Below, piece after piece: positions 45,265 through 55,363 of a stretch of 64,000 nucleotides of DNA; positions within the stretch are counted from its first letter, which is position 1, and each line of letters opens with the position of its first letter. A program made the position numbers and the translations under genes. Origin of the DNA: Brevundimonas diminuta 3F5N (GTDB lineage: Bacteria; Pseudomonadota; Alphaproteobacteria; Caulobacterales; Caulobacteraceae); contig NZ_FUIE01000049.1 in NCBI RefSeq assembly GCF_900163625.1, positions 1 to 64,000 on the forward strand. Direction: 5' to 3'. The notes below the pieces were generated by a model that ran no database searches, was not told the origin of the DNA, and saw nothing but the letters and a program-made list of their open reading frames with translations.

Positions 45265-47331
45265 CCAGTCGAACAAGGCTTCCAGCAGGCGCACGGCCTG
45301 ACCGCGCTCGCTGGCCAGTTCTGGATCTCGCCCCAACAGCAGGCGTGCATCGTCCGCCGCCGCCAGCAGCAGCGAGCGATGGCGGATCGGGTCTGCGAAG
45401 CGATAGGCCGGGAAGCCGCTTTGTTTCAGACCCAGCGGATCGCCGCCGCCCCGCAGGCGGAAGTCCTCTTCGGCGATGACGAAGCCGTCCTCGGTGCGGC
45501 GCAGGGTCTCCAGCCGCTCCTTCGCCGTTTCGCCCAGCGCGCCGTCCTCGCCGCCGTACAGCAGGATGCAGGAACTGGCCTTGGCGCCGCGTCCCACGCG
45601 CCCGCGCAACTGGTGAAGCTGGGCCAGACCGAAGCAATCGGCGTGTTCGATCACCATGATGGAGGCGTTGGGCACGTCGACGCCGACCTCGACCACGGTC
45701 GTGGCGACCAGAACGGGCAGGCGGCCCTGCGCGAACTCGGCCATCACGGCTTCGCGCTCGGCGCCCGGCATCTGGCCGTGGGCCAGGCCGACCTCGGTTC
45801 CCAGGTACTTGCGCAGGTCATTCGCCCGATCCTCGGCGGCGGCCAGGTCGATGGCTTCGGATTCGGCCACCAGAGGGCAGATCCAATAGGCTTGCGCGCC
45901 GGCCTCGACCGCCGCCTTCAGCCGCTTCGCCACCTCGCCGATACGCGCCAGCGGCAGGACAGCCGTGGTCACGGGCGTGCGGCCGGACGGCTTCTCCATC
46001 AGACGGCTGACCTCCAGTTCGCCGTATTGCGTCAGTTCCAACGTGCGCGGGATCGGCGTCGCCGACATGGTCAGCAGATGGACGCCGCCCAGAGCGGGAT
46101 CGCCCTTGGCCTGTAGTCGTTGGCGCTCACGCACGCCGAAGCGATGCTGCTCATCGATGACGGCCAGGGCCAGACGGTCGAATTGCACCGCATCCTGGAA
46201 CAGGGCGTGCGTGCCGATGGCGACCTGGGCGTCGCCCGAGGCCAAGGCAGCCAGTTTGCCACGCCGCTCAGCCGCCGTGTCGCGTCCGGTCAACAGCAGG
46301 CTGGACACGCCCGCCTGATCCAGCAGGGGCGACAGCTTGTCGTAGTGCTGTCGCGCCAGAATCTCGGTCGGCGCCATCAGGGCGGCCTGGAAGCCGCTGG
46401 AGGCCGCATCGGCCAGCGCCAGCGCCGCGACGGCGGTCTTGCCCGAGCCGACATCGCCTTGAAGCAGCCGGCCCATCTGTTCGCCGGACGCCAGATCGGC
46501 GCGGATTTCCGCGACTGCCTGTTCCTGCGCGCCGGTCAGGGTGAAGGGCAGGGCGCCCAGCAGCCGGGCAGAGGCCTCGCCGGGCGTGATGCGGGCGGCG
46601 GGCGTGATCTGGCGCGCGCGGCGACGGCGCGCCAGGGCCAGTTGGTGGGCGAACAGTTCGTCATAGGCCAGGCGCTGGCGCACCGGCGTGTCGGGCGTGA
46701 GGTCCGATTCGTTCGCGGGGGCGTGCAAGGCCTCCAGAGCCACGCGCCAACCGACCCAGCGCCGCGCCGCCAGCCAGTTCGGCTCCTGCCATTCCGGCAG
46801 TTCGGGCGCGAGGGCCAGCGCGCCCTGCGCCAGCTTGCGGATCTGGCGCGAGGTCAGCCCCTGCGTCGCCGGATAGACAGGCTCGGACAACGGAATTTCA
46901 TCCGCCTTTTCGACGGGCAGGATGTAGTCCGGATGGGCGATCTGGACTTCGCTGTTGAAGCGCTCGACCTTGCCGGTCACCAGTCGTCGCGATCCGCGCG
47001 GGGCCAGGCTCTCGATATGGCGCGGCGAACCGGCGAACCAGATCAGGTGAATGAAGCCCGTGTCATCGATGGCGCGCACCTTGATGGGGGCGCCGTGTTT
47101 GTGCGGGGGGATCAGACGGTCGATCGTCACCTCGAAGACGCCGATCTCGCCGTCGACGGCCTCCATCGCCGTGGTGCGCCGACGTTGGATCACGCCGCTG
47201 GGCGACAGGAACAGCACGTCGCGCACCAGCGGACCCGCCACCTTCTGCACCAGAGGGGCGCTGCGCGGCCCCACGCCTTTCAGCGTGGTGACGTCCGCGA
47301 ACAGGGGAAAGAGAATCTCGGGCCTCATCAT
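45238..47331 (-). CDS. recG: ATP-dependent DNA helicase RecG
   Basis: Replication-fork regression helicase, 697 aa. It has an N-terminal wedge/OB domain (about 60-170), Walker A LLQGDVGSGKTAVAALALAD, motif II VIDEQHRFGV, motif [14 protein letters not shown], and the C-terminal HQLRGRVGRGAKASSC and LRGGGDPLGLKQSG. Length and motifs are standard. Divergent from sdhE-mfd. Confidence 0.97.
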   Translation of the reverse strand: MMRPEILFPLFADVTTLKGVGPRSAPLVQKVAGPLVRDVLFLSPSGVIQRRRTTAMEAVDGEIGVFEVTIDRLIPPHKHGAPIKVRAIDDTGFIHLIWFAGSPRHIESLAPRGSRRLVTGKVERFNSEVQIAHPDYILPVEKADEIPLSEPVYPATQGLTSRQIRKLAQGALALAPELPEWQEPNWLAARRWVGWRVALEALHAPANESDLTPDTPVRQRLAYDELFAHQLALARRRRARQITPAARITPGEASARLLGALPFTLTGAQEQAVAEIRADLASGEQMGRLLQGDVGSGKTAVAALALADAASSGFQAALMAPTEILARQHYDKLSPLLDQAGVSSLLLTGRDTAAERRGKLAALASGDAQVAIGTHALFQDAVQFDRLALAVIDEQHRFGVRERQRLQAKGDPALGGVHLLTMSATPIPRTLELTQYGELEVSRLMEKPSGRTPVTTAVLPLARIGEVAKRLKAAVEAGAQAYWICPLVAESEAIDLAAAEDRANDLRKYLGTEVGLAHGQMPGAEREAVMAEFAQGRLPVLVATTVVEVGVDVPNASIMVIEHADCFGLAQLHQLRGRVGRGAKASSCILLYGGEDGALGETAKERLETLRRTEDGFVIAEEDFRLRGGGDPLGLKQSGFPAYRFADPIRHRSLLLAAADDARLLLGRDPELASERGQAVRLLEALFDWKNERPTAD

Positions 47332-47415
47332 TGGACAGCATAGCTGGCGAAGCGGCGTCTGGAACGCTATCTGATCGGCCTCTTACCGAAGTGAACGGAC
47401 AGGCAAGGAAACCGC

Positions 47416-47745
47416 GTGGCCGATATCGACGCACGTCCCGAGGACGCCCTGAATTCTGACGACCGCAAGACGCGCCTGGGCCGCATCGTCTTTCGCGCCT
47501 GGCGCCGGGGCTTCCGCGAGGCGGACATGGTGCTGGGCCCGTTCGCCGATCAGGTTGCGCCGACGCTGAACGACAATGAACTGACCGAGTTCGAGCGTTT
47601 GCTGGATGAAGAGGACCAGTACCTCTACGCTTGGATCATCGAGCGTGAACCAACCCCGCCCGAGTTCGAAGGGCCCATGCTGGCCCGTATCCGCGCCTTC
47701 ATGCGCGAACATGTTGCGGCCGAAGTGGCCAAGGGCATCGGTTGA
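47416..47745 (+). CDS. sdhE: FAD assembly factor SdhE
   Basis: SdhE/Sdh5 (DUF339), 109 aa, which promotes FAD attachment to succinate dehydrogenase. The key motif RAWRRGFREADMVLGPFAD (RGxxE) is present, as is LLDEEDQYLYAWI. A 20-residue N-terminal extension precedes it. GTG start. The stop overlaps the mfd start (TGATG), so the two are co-translated. Confidence 0.93.
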   Translation: MADIDARPEDALNSDDRKTRLGRIVFRAWRRGFREADMVLGPFADQVAPTLNDNELTEFERLLDEEDQYLYAWIIEREPTPPEFEGPMLARIRAFMREHVAAEVAKGIG

Positions 47746-50700
47746 TGGACGCGGCGCTGGCGCGGATCGACGCGGAACTGGGCGGCGCGCCGGAGGGGCT
47801 GGACGCCCTGATCGTCGCCGAGCGGATCAAGACCCAGGGCGGCGTCGCCCTGTTCGTCGCGCGTGACTATCAGCGCACAGGAAACTTTATCCAGGCATTC
47901 CGTTTCTTCGCCAAGGATGTTGAAGTTCTTGAGTATCCGTCATGGGACTGTCTGCCCTATGACCGGTTGAGCCCGACGGCCTCGGTCGCGGCGCAGCGTA
48001 TGGCGACGCTGACGCGGCTGGCCGCGCGTGATCCGTCGGACCGGACGCCGCTGCTGGTGATCGCCACCGTGGCCGCCGCCGCTCAACGCACGCCGCCGCG
48101 CAGCGCTGTAACCGGCGCCGGCTTCGCGGCCAGGGTCGGCGCCGATCTCGATACGGCGGCTCTGGAGCGTTACGTAACGGCCAATGGCTATGTGCGCGCG
48201 TCGACCGTGTCCGAACGCGGCGAGTACGCCATTCGCGGCGGGGTGATCGACGTCTTTCCGCCGGGATTCGAGGAGCCGGTGCGCCTCGACATGTTCGGCT
48301 CCGAGCTGGAATCGATCCGCGCCTTCGATCCTGAGACCCAGCGCTCGACGCGTCAGTTGAAGGCTGTCTCTCTATCGCCGGTGTCCGAAGTGCTGATGGA
48401 TGCAGATTCCATCTCGCGTTTCCGTAGCGGCTATCTGAACCTGTTCGGCGCGCCGGGTGATGAACCCATGTACGCCGCCGTCAGCGAGGGCGCACGCCGT
48501 CAGGGCGTCGAACACTGGCTGCCGTTGTTCTACGACCGACTGGATACGCTGTTCGACTACCTGCCGGACACGGCGCCGGTCTTTCTGGACAGTCAGGCGG
48601 AGCAAGCGCGCGGCGAGCGCTGGAACCTGACCGTCGACGCCTATGAGGCGCGTAAGGAGGCGGCGCGCGGCAAGGGCGGGGCGGCCTATCGCGCCCTGCC
48701 GCCCGCGCGGCTCTATCTGGACGACGGCGACTGGAACAGCGCGCTGGTCGGGCGCGCCGTGCGCCGCCTGTCGCCGCTGGCCGCCGGTTCGGGCGAGGAT
48801 GCAGGCGGCCGCCTGGGCCGCAGCTTCGCTGCTGAGCGATCGCAGGACAGCGTCAACCTATTCGCCGCCGTGGCCCAACACGCCGAGGCGCTGAAGGCGC
48901 AGGGCAAGCGCGTCCTGTTCGCCTCATGGTCCGAAGGCTCGGCCGAGCGTCTGGCCGCCATGCTGGGCGATCACGGCCTGACGCACGTCGTGGCGGTGCG
49001 CGACTGGGATGATGTGCGGGGGGCGCCCGACGGCATCTACCTGCGCGCGGTGCTGCCGGTCGAGCATGGCTTCGCCACCGACGATCTGGCCGTCATTTCC
49101 GAGACCGACATTCTGGGCGACCGGTTGGCGCGACCCAAGCGCAAGCGGCGGGCGTCCAACTTCCTGGCCGAGGCATCGGCCCTGACGGCGGGCGATCTGG
49201 TCGTTCACCTGGATCACGGCATCGGGCGCTATGAGGGGCTGCGGACGCTGGAGATTCAGGAGGCGCCGCACGACTGCCTCGAACTCCTCTATGCCGGTGA
49301 GAGCAAGCTCTACCTGCCGGTTGAAAACATTGACCTTCTGACCCGCTACGGTACGGACGCCGAAGGGGTTCAACTGGACCGACTGGGCGGTGCCGGCTGG
49401 CAGGCGCGCAAGGCCAAGGCCAAGGAGCGCCTGCGCGCCATGGCCGAGGGGTTGATCGCGCTGGCGGCCAAGCGGGCGTTGCGCGTGTCCGACGCCATCG
49501 TGCCGCCCGCGGGCCTGTTCGACGAGTTCTGCGCCCGCTTCCCCTATGAGGAGACGGACGATCAGCTGAACGCCATCGGCGACGTGCTGGAAGACCTGGG
49601 CAAGGGCACGCCGATGGATCGCCTGATCTGCGGCGATGTCGGTTTCGGCAAGACGGAGGTCGCCCTGCGCGCCGCCTTCGTCGTGGCCATGACAGGCCAA
49701 CAGGTCGCCATCGTCTGCCCGACGACCCTGTTGGCGCGCCAGCACTTCAAGACCTTCAGCGAACGCTTTGCAGGCTGGCCGATCAAGGTGCGTCACCTGT
49801 CGCGCATGGTCACGGCCAAGGACGCGAACGAGACGCGCGCGGGCCTGAAGGACGGCAGTTTCGAGATCGTCGTCGGCACCCATGCCGTGCTGGCCGATCA
49901 GGTCGGCTTCAAGGATTTGGGCCTCGTCATCGTGGACGAGGAGCAGCACTTCGGCGTCAAGCACAAGGAGAAGCTGAAGTCCCTGCGGGCCGATGTTCAC
50001 CTGCTGACGCTGACCGCCACGCCGATCCCGCGTACGCTGCAGATGGCGCTGTCGGGCATCCGCGAGATGTCCATCATCGCCACGCCGCCGGTCGATCGTC
50101 TGGCGGTGCGGACCTATGTCACGCCGTGGGATCCGGTGCTGGTGCGCGAGGCCCTGCTGCGCGAGAAGTATCGCGGCGGTCAGGCCTATTACGTCGCGCC
50201 GCGCCTAAAGGATCTACCCGACATCGAGCGGTTCCTGCGCGAGCAGGTGCCCGAAGTGAAGTTCGTCGTCGGCCACGGCCAGATGAGTCCGACCCAACTG
50301 GAAGCCGTCATGAGCGCCTTCTACGATGGCGAATATGACGTCCTGGTCTCGACCACCATCGTCGAGAGCGGCATCGACATTCCAACGGCCAACACGCTTG
50401 TCGTGCATCGCGCCGACATGTTCGGTCTGGCTCAGCTGCACCAGATCAGAGGCCGGATCGGCCGGTCCAAGGCGCGGGCCTTCGCCTATCTGACGACCGA
50501 TCCGACCAAGCCGCTGAGCCTGTCGGCGGAGCGGCGTCTGCAGGTGTTGCAGTCGCTGGACAATCTGGGCGCAGGCTTCCAACTGGCCAGCCACGATCTG
50601 GACCAGCGCGGCGGCGGCAACCTGCTGGGCGACGAACAGTCGGGGCATATCCGCGAGGTGGGCGTCGAACTGTATCAGCAGATGTTGGAGGACGCCGTCG

Positions 50701-51194
50701 CCGAACTACGCGAGCAGGGCGAGGCGGCCCCGGATCGCGGCTGGTCGCCCTCGATCAACGTTGGCGCAGCTGTCCTGATTCCGGAGGAATACGTCCCGGA
50801 CCTGAACGTGCGTCTGAGCCTGTATCGTCGCCTGTCCGACGCCGAGAAGATGGAGGATCGCGAGGCCATGGCCGCCGAGCTGATCGATCGCTTCGGCCCT
50901 CTGCCGGACGAAGCGCAGCAGCTTCTGCGGATCGTGGGCGTCAAGGCCAACTGCCGCACGGCCATGATCGAAAAGATCGACATCGGGCCCAAGGGCGCGG
51001 TGCTGACCCTGCGCAACAACACCTTCCCCAATCCGATGGGGCTGGTCGGCCTGATCCAGAAGAATCATGGCTTCTGGAAGATCCGCCCGGATCAGAAGAT
51101 CGTCGTGAAGGGCGACTGGCCGACGCCGGAGGACCGCCTGAAGGTGGCCGAGCGCATCACCGCCGATCTGGCGCGGGTGGCGGGGGCGGCCTAG
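47745..51194 (+). CDS. mfd: Transcription-repair coupling factor Mfd
   Basis: Mfd, 1149 aa, which removes RNA polymerase stalled at lesions and recruits UvrA. It has UvrB-like N-terminal domains, the RNA polymerase-interacting Tudor-like segment (about 480-545, [20 protein letters not shown]), the RecG-like motor with Walker [26 protein letters not shown] and [24 protein letters not shown], and a C-terminal domain. The ATG at 47745 is preferred to TTG 47742. Confidence 0.97.
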   Translation: MDAALARIDAELGGAPEGLDALIVAERIKTQGGVALFVARDYQRTGNFIQAFRFFAKDVEVLEYPSWDCLPYDRLSPTASVAAQRMATLTRLAARDPSDRTPLLVIATVAAAAQRTPPRSAVTGAGFAARVGADLDTAALERYVTANGYVRASTVSERGEYAIRGGVIDVFPPGFEEPVRLDMFGSELESIRAFDPETQRSTRQLKAVSLSPVSEVLMDADSISRFRSGYLNLFGAPGDEPMYAAVSEGARRQGVEHWLPLFYDRLDTLFDYLPDTAPVFLDSQAEQARGERWNLTVDAYEARKEAARGKGGAAYRALPPARLYLDDGDWNSALVGRAVRRLSPLAAGSGEDAGGRLGRSFAAERSQDSVNLFAAVAQHAEALKAQGKRVLFASWSEGSAERLAAMLGDHGLTHVVAVRDWDDVRGAPDGIYLRAVLPVEHGFATDDLAVISETDILGDRLARPKRKRRASNFLAEASALTAGDLVVHLDHGIGRYEGLRTLEIQEAPHDCLELLYAGESKLYLPVENIDLLTRYGTDAEGVQLDRLGGAGWQARKAKAKERLRAMAEGLIALAAKRALRVSDAIVPPAGLFDEFCARFPYEETDDQLNAIGDVLEDLGKGTPMDRLICGDVGFGKTEVALRAAFVVAMTGQQVAIVCPTTLLARQHFKTFSERFAGWPIKVRHLSRMVTAKDANETRAGLKDGSFEIVVGTHAVLADQVGFKDLGLVIVDEEQHFGVKHKEKLKSLRADVHLLTLTATPIPRTLQMALSGIREMSIIATPPVDRLAVRTYVTPWDPVLVREALLREKYRGGQAYYVAPRLKDLPDIERFLREQVPEVKFVVGHGQMSPTQLEAVMSAFYDGEYDVLVSTTIVESGIDIPTANTLVVHRADMFGLAQLHQIRGRIGRSKARAFAYLTTDPTKPLSLSAERRLQVLQSLDNLGAGFQLASHDLDQRGGGNLLGDEQSGHIREVGVELYQQMLEDAVAELREQGEAAPDRGWSPSINVGAAVLIPEEYVPDLNVRLSLYRRLSDAEKMEDREAMAAELIDRFGPLPDEAQQLLRIVGVKANCRTAMIEKIDIGPKGAVLTLRNNTFPNPMGLVGLIQKNHGFWKIRPDQKIVVKGDWPTPEDRLKVAERITADLARVAGAA

Positions 51195-51204
51195 CCCCCG
51201 CACC

Positions 51205-53481
51205 TCAGTCGACGCGAGCCTTCATGCTGCGTATCAGGGCGTCGAACAGGTTGACGTAGTCATCGGTCCACGGCCGCACCTCGGTCGGCTCCAGCTTGCG
51301 CCAGCGGCCGTCGGCCTTGAAGTCGGCCAGTCCCTCGGCGGTCGGCGAGATGACCAGAGCTTCGGTCGAAGCCTCGGCCATCAGCGCGGCCTCGGGGTTC
51401 TCGACGTAGACCTGATGCAGTTCGGCCGCGCCCAATTCGCGTGCGGCGGCGACGGCGGGCAGGGTGATCTCCAGGTTACGGTTGGACAAGTGCAGCACCA
51501 CGACGCCTGTCGGCTTCAACAGCTTCAGATAGCCTTCGATCGCTTCGCGGGTCAGCAGATGGGTCGGCACAGCGTCGGACGAGAAGGCGTCGATGACCAG
51601 CAGGTCATACGTGCCGCGAGGCTCCTTGTTCAGCGTCAGCCGCGCATCGCCCAGCACCGTGCGGATAGGCCCGTCGGCGCAATCCGAGATGAAGGTGAAC
51701 CAGTTCGGATCGCGTGAAATGCGGTCGACCATGGGGTCGATCTCGAAGAAGGTCATTTGGTCAGAGGCGCGCTTGTAGGCCGCCATGGCGCCCGAACCCT
51801 GACCCACGACGCCGATGACGGCGGCTGGGCTGCGAGCCTGGATCAGCTCCGCCGCCTGGCCCAAGGGCGTGGTGCGGGCGTAGTACATGGTCGGGGCGCA
51901 GGCGAAGTTCGGATGGCGCGCCTGGGCGCCGTGCAGGGTGGTGCCGTGCATCAACACATGGATGTCGCCGCCCATCTTGGGATCGGGCGTGACCGCCACG
52001 CGCATGACGCCGAAGAAGCTGCGCTCGGACAGGCTCCAGTCATAGCCGCGGCCGATGTAATGGGCGGACAGGGTCATGGCTGCGACCACAGCCGTGAACA
52101 TCAGCACTCGATCCCGAACCACGAAGGCGAGGATGGCGGCGACGCCCAGGATGATCTGAGCCGTCGCGGTCAGGCCGAACTCGCTGAAGGCCGTTCTCAG
52201 AGACGGGTTGTAGCGCAGCATCTCGAACAGCAGGGGGACGAAGAGGGCGATCACCAAACCGGCGGCCATCAGCCAGAATTCATGCTTGGCTGGACGATCG
52301 CCCAGCCAGGGACGGGCCAGGCAGACCAGCACCATGACGAGCGGATACTCCAGCACCGTCTCGAACACGACCGGCGCGATCAGGGCGGTGAAGGCGCCGC
52401 CCAACACGCCGCCCAGCGACAGCAACAGGTAGAATTCGGTCAATCGGTCCGGCGCCGGACGCCGCGCCGCCATCTGTTGGTGGCACATCAGGGCGGTGAC
52501 GAAGAAGCCCAGAAGGTGCAGGCCCAGCAACGCCAGCCACTGACCCGTCGTCATTCCGACCAGGGCGGCGATCAGCACCGTGAGGAAGGCCTGCAGCATC
52601 AGGGTGATGTGCAGCGGAATCCACGGCTTCGCCTGGAAGGCGATGACGAAGGTCAGCAGATAGAGGGCTAGGGGCGCGACCCAGAGGAAGGGAGCGGAGG
52701 CCACGTCCGTCGAAAGGTGAGCGGTGACGCCCAGCATCAGGCTGGATGGAGCCGCCGCGAGCAGAACCAGTACGATCTTCCGACGCCAGGGAATGGGCGG
52801 GCTGCGGTCAGCGGCTTTCTTGGGCTGGGCGATGCTCGCAGCGCGCGGCATGAGGATCGTGAGGCCCACCAGCATGACCGCGAAGACGCCGTAACCCACC
52901 GTCCAGCCCCATCTTTGTCCCGACAGGGAGGCCAGCGGTTCGATCAGGGCGGGATAGGCCAACAGGGCCAGGAAGCTTCCCAGGTTGGAGGCGGCGTAGA
53001 GGACATAGGGGTTCGCGCCGTCGGGTCGCCCTGCACGAACACGCGCATACCAGGCCTGCAACAGGGGGGCCGTGGCCGACAGGACCGCGAACGGGGCGCC
53101 GACCGACAGCGCCAGGGCGCCGAGCAGCCAGCCGATCGGCGCGGCCGGATCAGGATCGCCAAGCGCCTGGGTGATGCTGAGCGGCAGGAAGACGGCCGCC
53201 GCCGCCAGCAACACCAGATGGATCGTCGCCTGCACCCGTATCGACGGAATGCGTTGGAGCAGGTGGGCGTAGAGATAGCCCGCCAGCAGCGCCGCCTGGA
53301 AGAAGACCATGGCGGTGTTCCACACCGACGGCGATCCGCCCAGCAGCGGCAACACCAGCTTGGTCGTCATCGGCTGAACGACGAACACCAGGCTGGCCGA
53401 GGTGAAGACCGCGACGGCGAAGGCCGCAGGTGTTATCGCATCGACGCTGCGATGCGCCGGCGTCAGAGTTTGATCGGTCAT
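51205..53481 (-). CDS. Fused MFS/spermidine synthase-like membrane protein
   Basis: Membrane protein of 758 aa. The first 500 residues contain about 14 helices of an MFS-like module (SASLVFVVQPMTTKLVLPLL is the typical start). The C-terminal 250 residues are a spermidine-synthase-like Rossmann domain (VIGVVGQGSGAMAAYKRAS, ASDQMTFFEIDPMVDRISRD, LLVIDAFSSDAVPTHLL). The acidic residue binding the aminopropyl donor is present (EID). Substrate and activity of these fusions are unknown. Confidence 0.88.
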   Translation of the reverse strand: MTDQTLTPAHRSVDAITPAAFAVAVFTSASLVFVVQPMTTKLVLPLLGGSPSVWNTAMVFFQAALLAGYLYAHLLQRIPSIRVQATIHLVLLAAAAVFLPLSITQALGDPDPAAPIGWLLGALALSVGAPFAVLSATAPLLQAWYARVRAGRPDGANPYVLYAASNLGSFLALLAYPALIEPLASLSGQRWGWTVGYGVFAVMLVGLTILMPRAASIAQPKKAADRSPPIPWRRKIVLVLLAAAPSSLMLGVTAHLSTDVASAPFLWVAPLALYLLTFVIAFQAKPWIPLHITLMLQAFLTVLIAALVGMTTGQWLALLGLHLLGFFVTALMCHQQMAARRPAPDRLTEFYLLLSLGGVLGGAFTALIAPVVFETVLEYPLVMVLVCLARPWLGDRPAKHEFWLMAAGLVIALFVPLLFEMLRYNPSLRTAFSEFGLTATAQIILGVAAILAFVVRDRVLMFTAVVAAMTLSAHYIGRGYDWSLSERSFFGVMRVAVTPDPKMGGDIHVLMHGTTLHGAQARHPNFACAPTMYYARTTPLGQAAELIQARSPAAVIGVVGQGSGAMAAYKRASDQMTFFEIDPMVDRISRDPNWFTFISDCADGPIRTVLGDARLTLNKEPRGTYDLLVIDAFSSDAVPTHLLTREAIEGYLKLLKPTGVVVLHLSNRNLEITLPAVAAARELGAAELHQVYVENPEAALMAEASTEALVISPTAEGLADFKADGRWRKLEPTEVRPWTDDYVNLFDALIRSMKARVD

Positions 53482-53554
53482 TCGCTGCTTTCGACGTCGG
53501 GCGGCTGATTCCGTCCGGTGAGGCTATGACGACTCGTGGACGGAGCGAATTCCT

Positions 53555-54049
53555 ATGTTGCCGCAGGACATCGAGGCGATCGCCGAGGCCGTGATTCGTC
53601 GAGCGGAAGCTGCTGGCCTGATGATCTCCACGGCTGAAAGCTGTACCGGCGGTCTGGTGTCGGGCGCGTTGACGGCGATTGCAGGATCGTCCGCCGTGCT
53701 GGATCGCGGGTTCGTCACCTACAGCAATGAGGCCAAGGTCGAGATGCTGGGCGTGGACAGCGACCTGTTGGCGAGCTTCGGCGCCGTGTCCGAACCGACG
53801 GCCCGCGCCATGGCGGAAGGCGCCGTGACACGCTCGCGGGCCTCAATCGCCGTGTCTGTGACGGGCATCGCCGGGCCTGGAGGAGGCTCGCCGCAGAAAC
53901 CTGTGGGACTGGTGCATTTCGCCGCGCATGGCCCGAATGGCCGGACCGTGCATCTGGAGAAACGCTTCGGCGACATCGGACGCGATGCGATCCGGTTGGA
54001 AAGCGTGCGGATGGCCCTGGGGCTGCTGATGGACGCCGTGTCGGAATGA
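53555..54049 (+). CDS. pncC: Nicotinamide-nucleotide amidase (CinA C-domain)
   Basis: Stand-alone CinA C-terminal domain of 164 aa, an NMN deamidase in NAD recycling. Conserved segments are MISTAESCTGGLVSGALTAI, GFVTYSNEAKVEMLGV and VTGIAGPGGGSPQKPVGLVH. The last codons overlap the tusA-like gene by 4 bp, giving a two-gene unit. Confidence 0.93.
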   Translation: MLPQDIEAIAEAVIRRAEAAGLMISTAESCTGGLVSGALTAIAGSSAVLDRGFVTYSNEAKVEMLGVDSDLLASFGAVSEPTARAMAEGAVTRSRASIAVSVTGIAGPGGGSPQKPVGLVHFAAHGPNGRTVHLEKRFGDIGRDAIRLESVRMALGLLMDAVSE

Positions 54050-54291
54050 GCGAGGCTATGATGACAGTGGATGCGCGCGGGCACAAATGCCCGGTCCCCA
54101 GTCTGCGTCTTCGCAAGGCGCTGGAAGGGCGGGCGCCGGGCGTCCAACTGACCCTGCTGGCCACGGACGCCATGGCGCGGATTGATGTGCCGTTCCTGAT
54201 GCAGGAACTGGGCGGCCGCGTGGTTCAGATCGACGAGACGGACGGCGTCCTGAGCATCACTGTCGAGACTGGCGCCGCTCCGACAGGTTGA
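54046..54291 (+). CDS. TusA-family sulfur-carrier protein
   Basis: TusA/SirA-type protein of 81 aa with the signature DARGHKCPVPSLRLRKAL; Cys15 carries persulfide sulfur to tRNA thiolation, molybdenum cofactor or other acceptors. The fold's second half LLATDAMARIDVPFLMQELG is intact. The 3' end overlaps the converging yihY-like gene by 35 bp. Confidence 0.9.
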   Translation: MSEAMMTVDARGHKCPVPSLRLRKALEGRAPGVQLTLLATDAMARIDVPFLMQELGGRVVQIDETDGVLSITVETGAAPTG

Positions 54292-55186
54292 CGACCGTGT
54301 CGGGCAGGGCGGTCGGTTCGGGCGGAACCGCGCGTGTCTCCCACTCAATTTCCAGCTCTGTGGCGAAGGCGCCGCCGTAGAAGACGGCGTTGACGTTCCA
54401 CGACAGCCAGATCAGCAGCACCACCACGGCGCCGACTGAGCCATAGGTCGCGCCCAGGTGAACAATCTGCTCGACATAGATGGTGCACAGCCAGGAGAAG
54501 AAGGTGGACATGACGGTGGCCACCAGTCCGCCGATGATGGCGGCCTTCCAGGCTACGCGTTTGGCGTGGGCCATGGCGTAGCGATAGAGCATGGTCAGCC
54601 CCAGCCACAGGCCCAGCGCAGGCCACAGGCCGTCCAGCGGCAGGGCCAGCCAGCCGACGGGCTGATCGGCATAGGCGTGCTCCATCAGGCGTGAAGTCAC
54701 CACGGCGCCCGAGACGATAGTGAACAGCACGAAGGCCGCCAGGGCGACCAGGAAGGCCAGCATGTTGAACTTGAAGAAGCCGAGCGGGTTGGTCTCGTCG
54801 TGGATCAGGTTCAATCCGGCCAGCAGGGCCTTGAATCCACGGTGCGCCGCATAGGCGCCGATCACCAGGGCGATGGCGCTCTGAGCCGAGACCGTGCGGG
54901 CCGAGGCGTTCGCCAGACGGTCGATTTCATTCAGGAACAGAGTGCGCGCGGCCGAAGGGATGACATCCGCCAGGGCGGCGGCCTGCTCGCTGACCTGTCC
55001 GATAGTCAGAACGGCCTTGTAGAAGCCGATCAGGATGGCGATGGCCGGGAACAATGCCAGCAGGGCGAAGAAGGACACGCCGCCCGTATAGAGCATGACG
55101 TCGCGACCCCAGCTACGGCTGAAAGCCCGCGTCATCAGGCGTAGCCAGAGCCGGGGTTGGGCCGTGATCGGCTTGGAAAAGGTCAA
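54257..55186 (-). CDS. YihY/virulence factor BrkB family membrane protein
   Basis: Inner-membrane protein of 309 aa with six helices. The family start AFSRSWGRDVMLYTGGVSFF and the later LPLDGLWPALGLWLGLTMLY and GSVGAVVVLLIWLSWNVNAV are recognisable. Older annotation as RNase BN is not supported for this family; function unknown. The final 11 codons lie antisense to the end of the tusA-like gene. Confidence 0.88.
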   Translation of the reverse strand: MTFSKPITAQPRLWLRLMTRAFSRSWGRDVMLYTGGVSFFALLALFPAIAILIGFYKAVLTIGQVSEQAAALADVIPSAARTLFLNEIDRLANASARTVSAQSAIALVIGAYAAHRGFKALLAGLNLIHDETNPLGFFKFNMLAFLVALAAFVLFTIVSGAVVTSRLMEHAYADQPVGWLALPLDGLWPALGLWLGLTMLYRYAMAHAKRVAWKAAIIGGLVATVMSTFFSWLCTIYVEQIVHLGATYGSVGAVVVLLIWLSWNVNAVFYGGAFATELEIEWETRAVPPEPTALPDTVVNLSERRQSRQ

Positions 55187-55363
55187 ACGGCAGTCTCGAT
55201 CGTCAACGAAGGGGGCGGATTAACCCCATTCGCAGCAAGGTGAGAAGTCCCAATGTCGTCATCGGATGATCTGCCTTGCCCATTGCGGGCCTCGTCGGCG
55301 CCGGTATCATGGCGGCTCTGGAGCGGTCGCGGGGGCGAGCCGTCCAGGCCAAGGAGACAGTGT

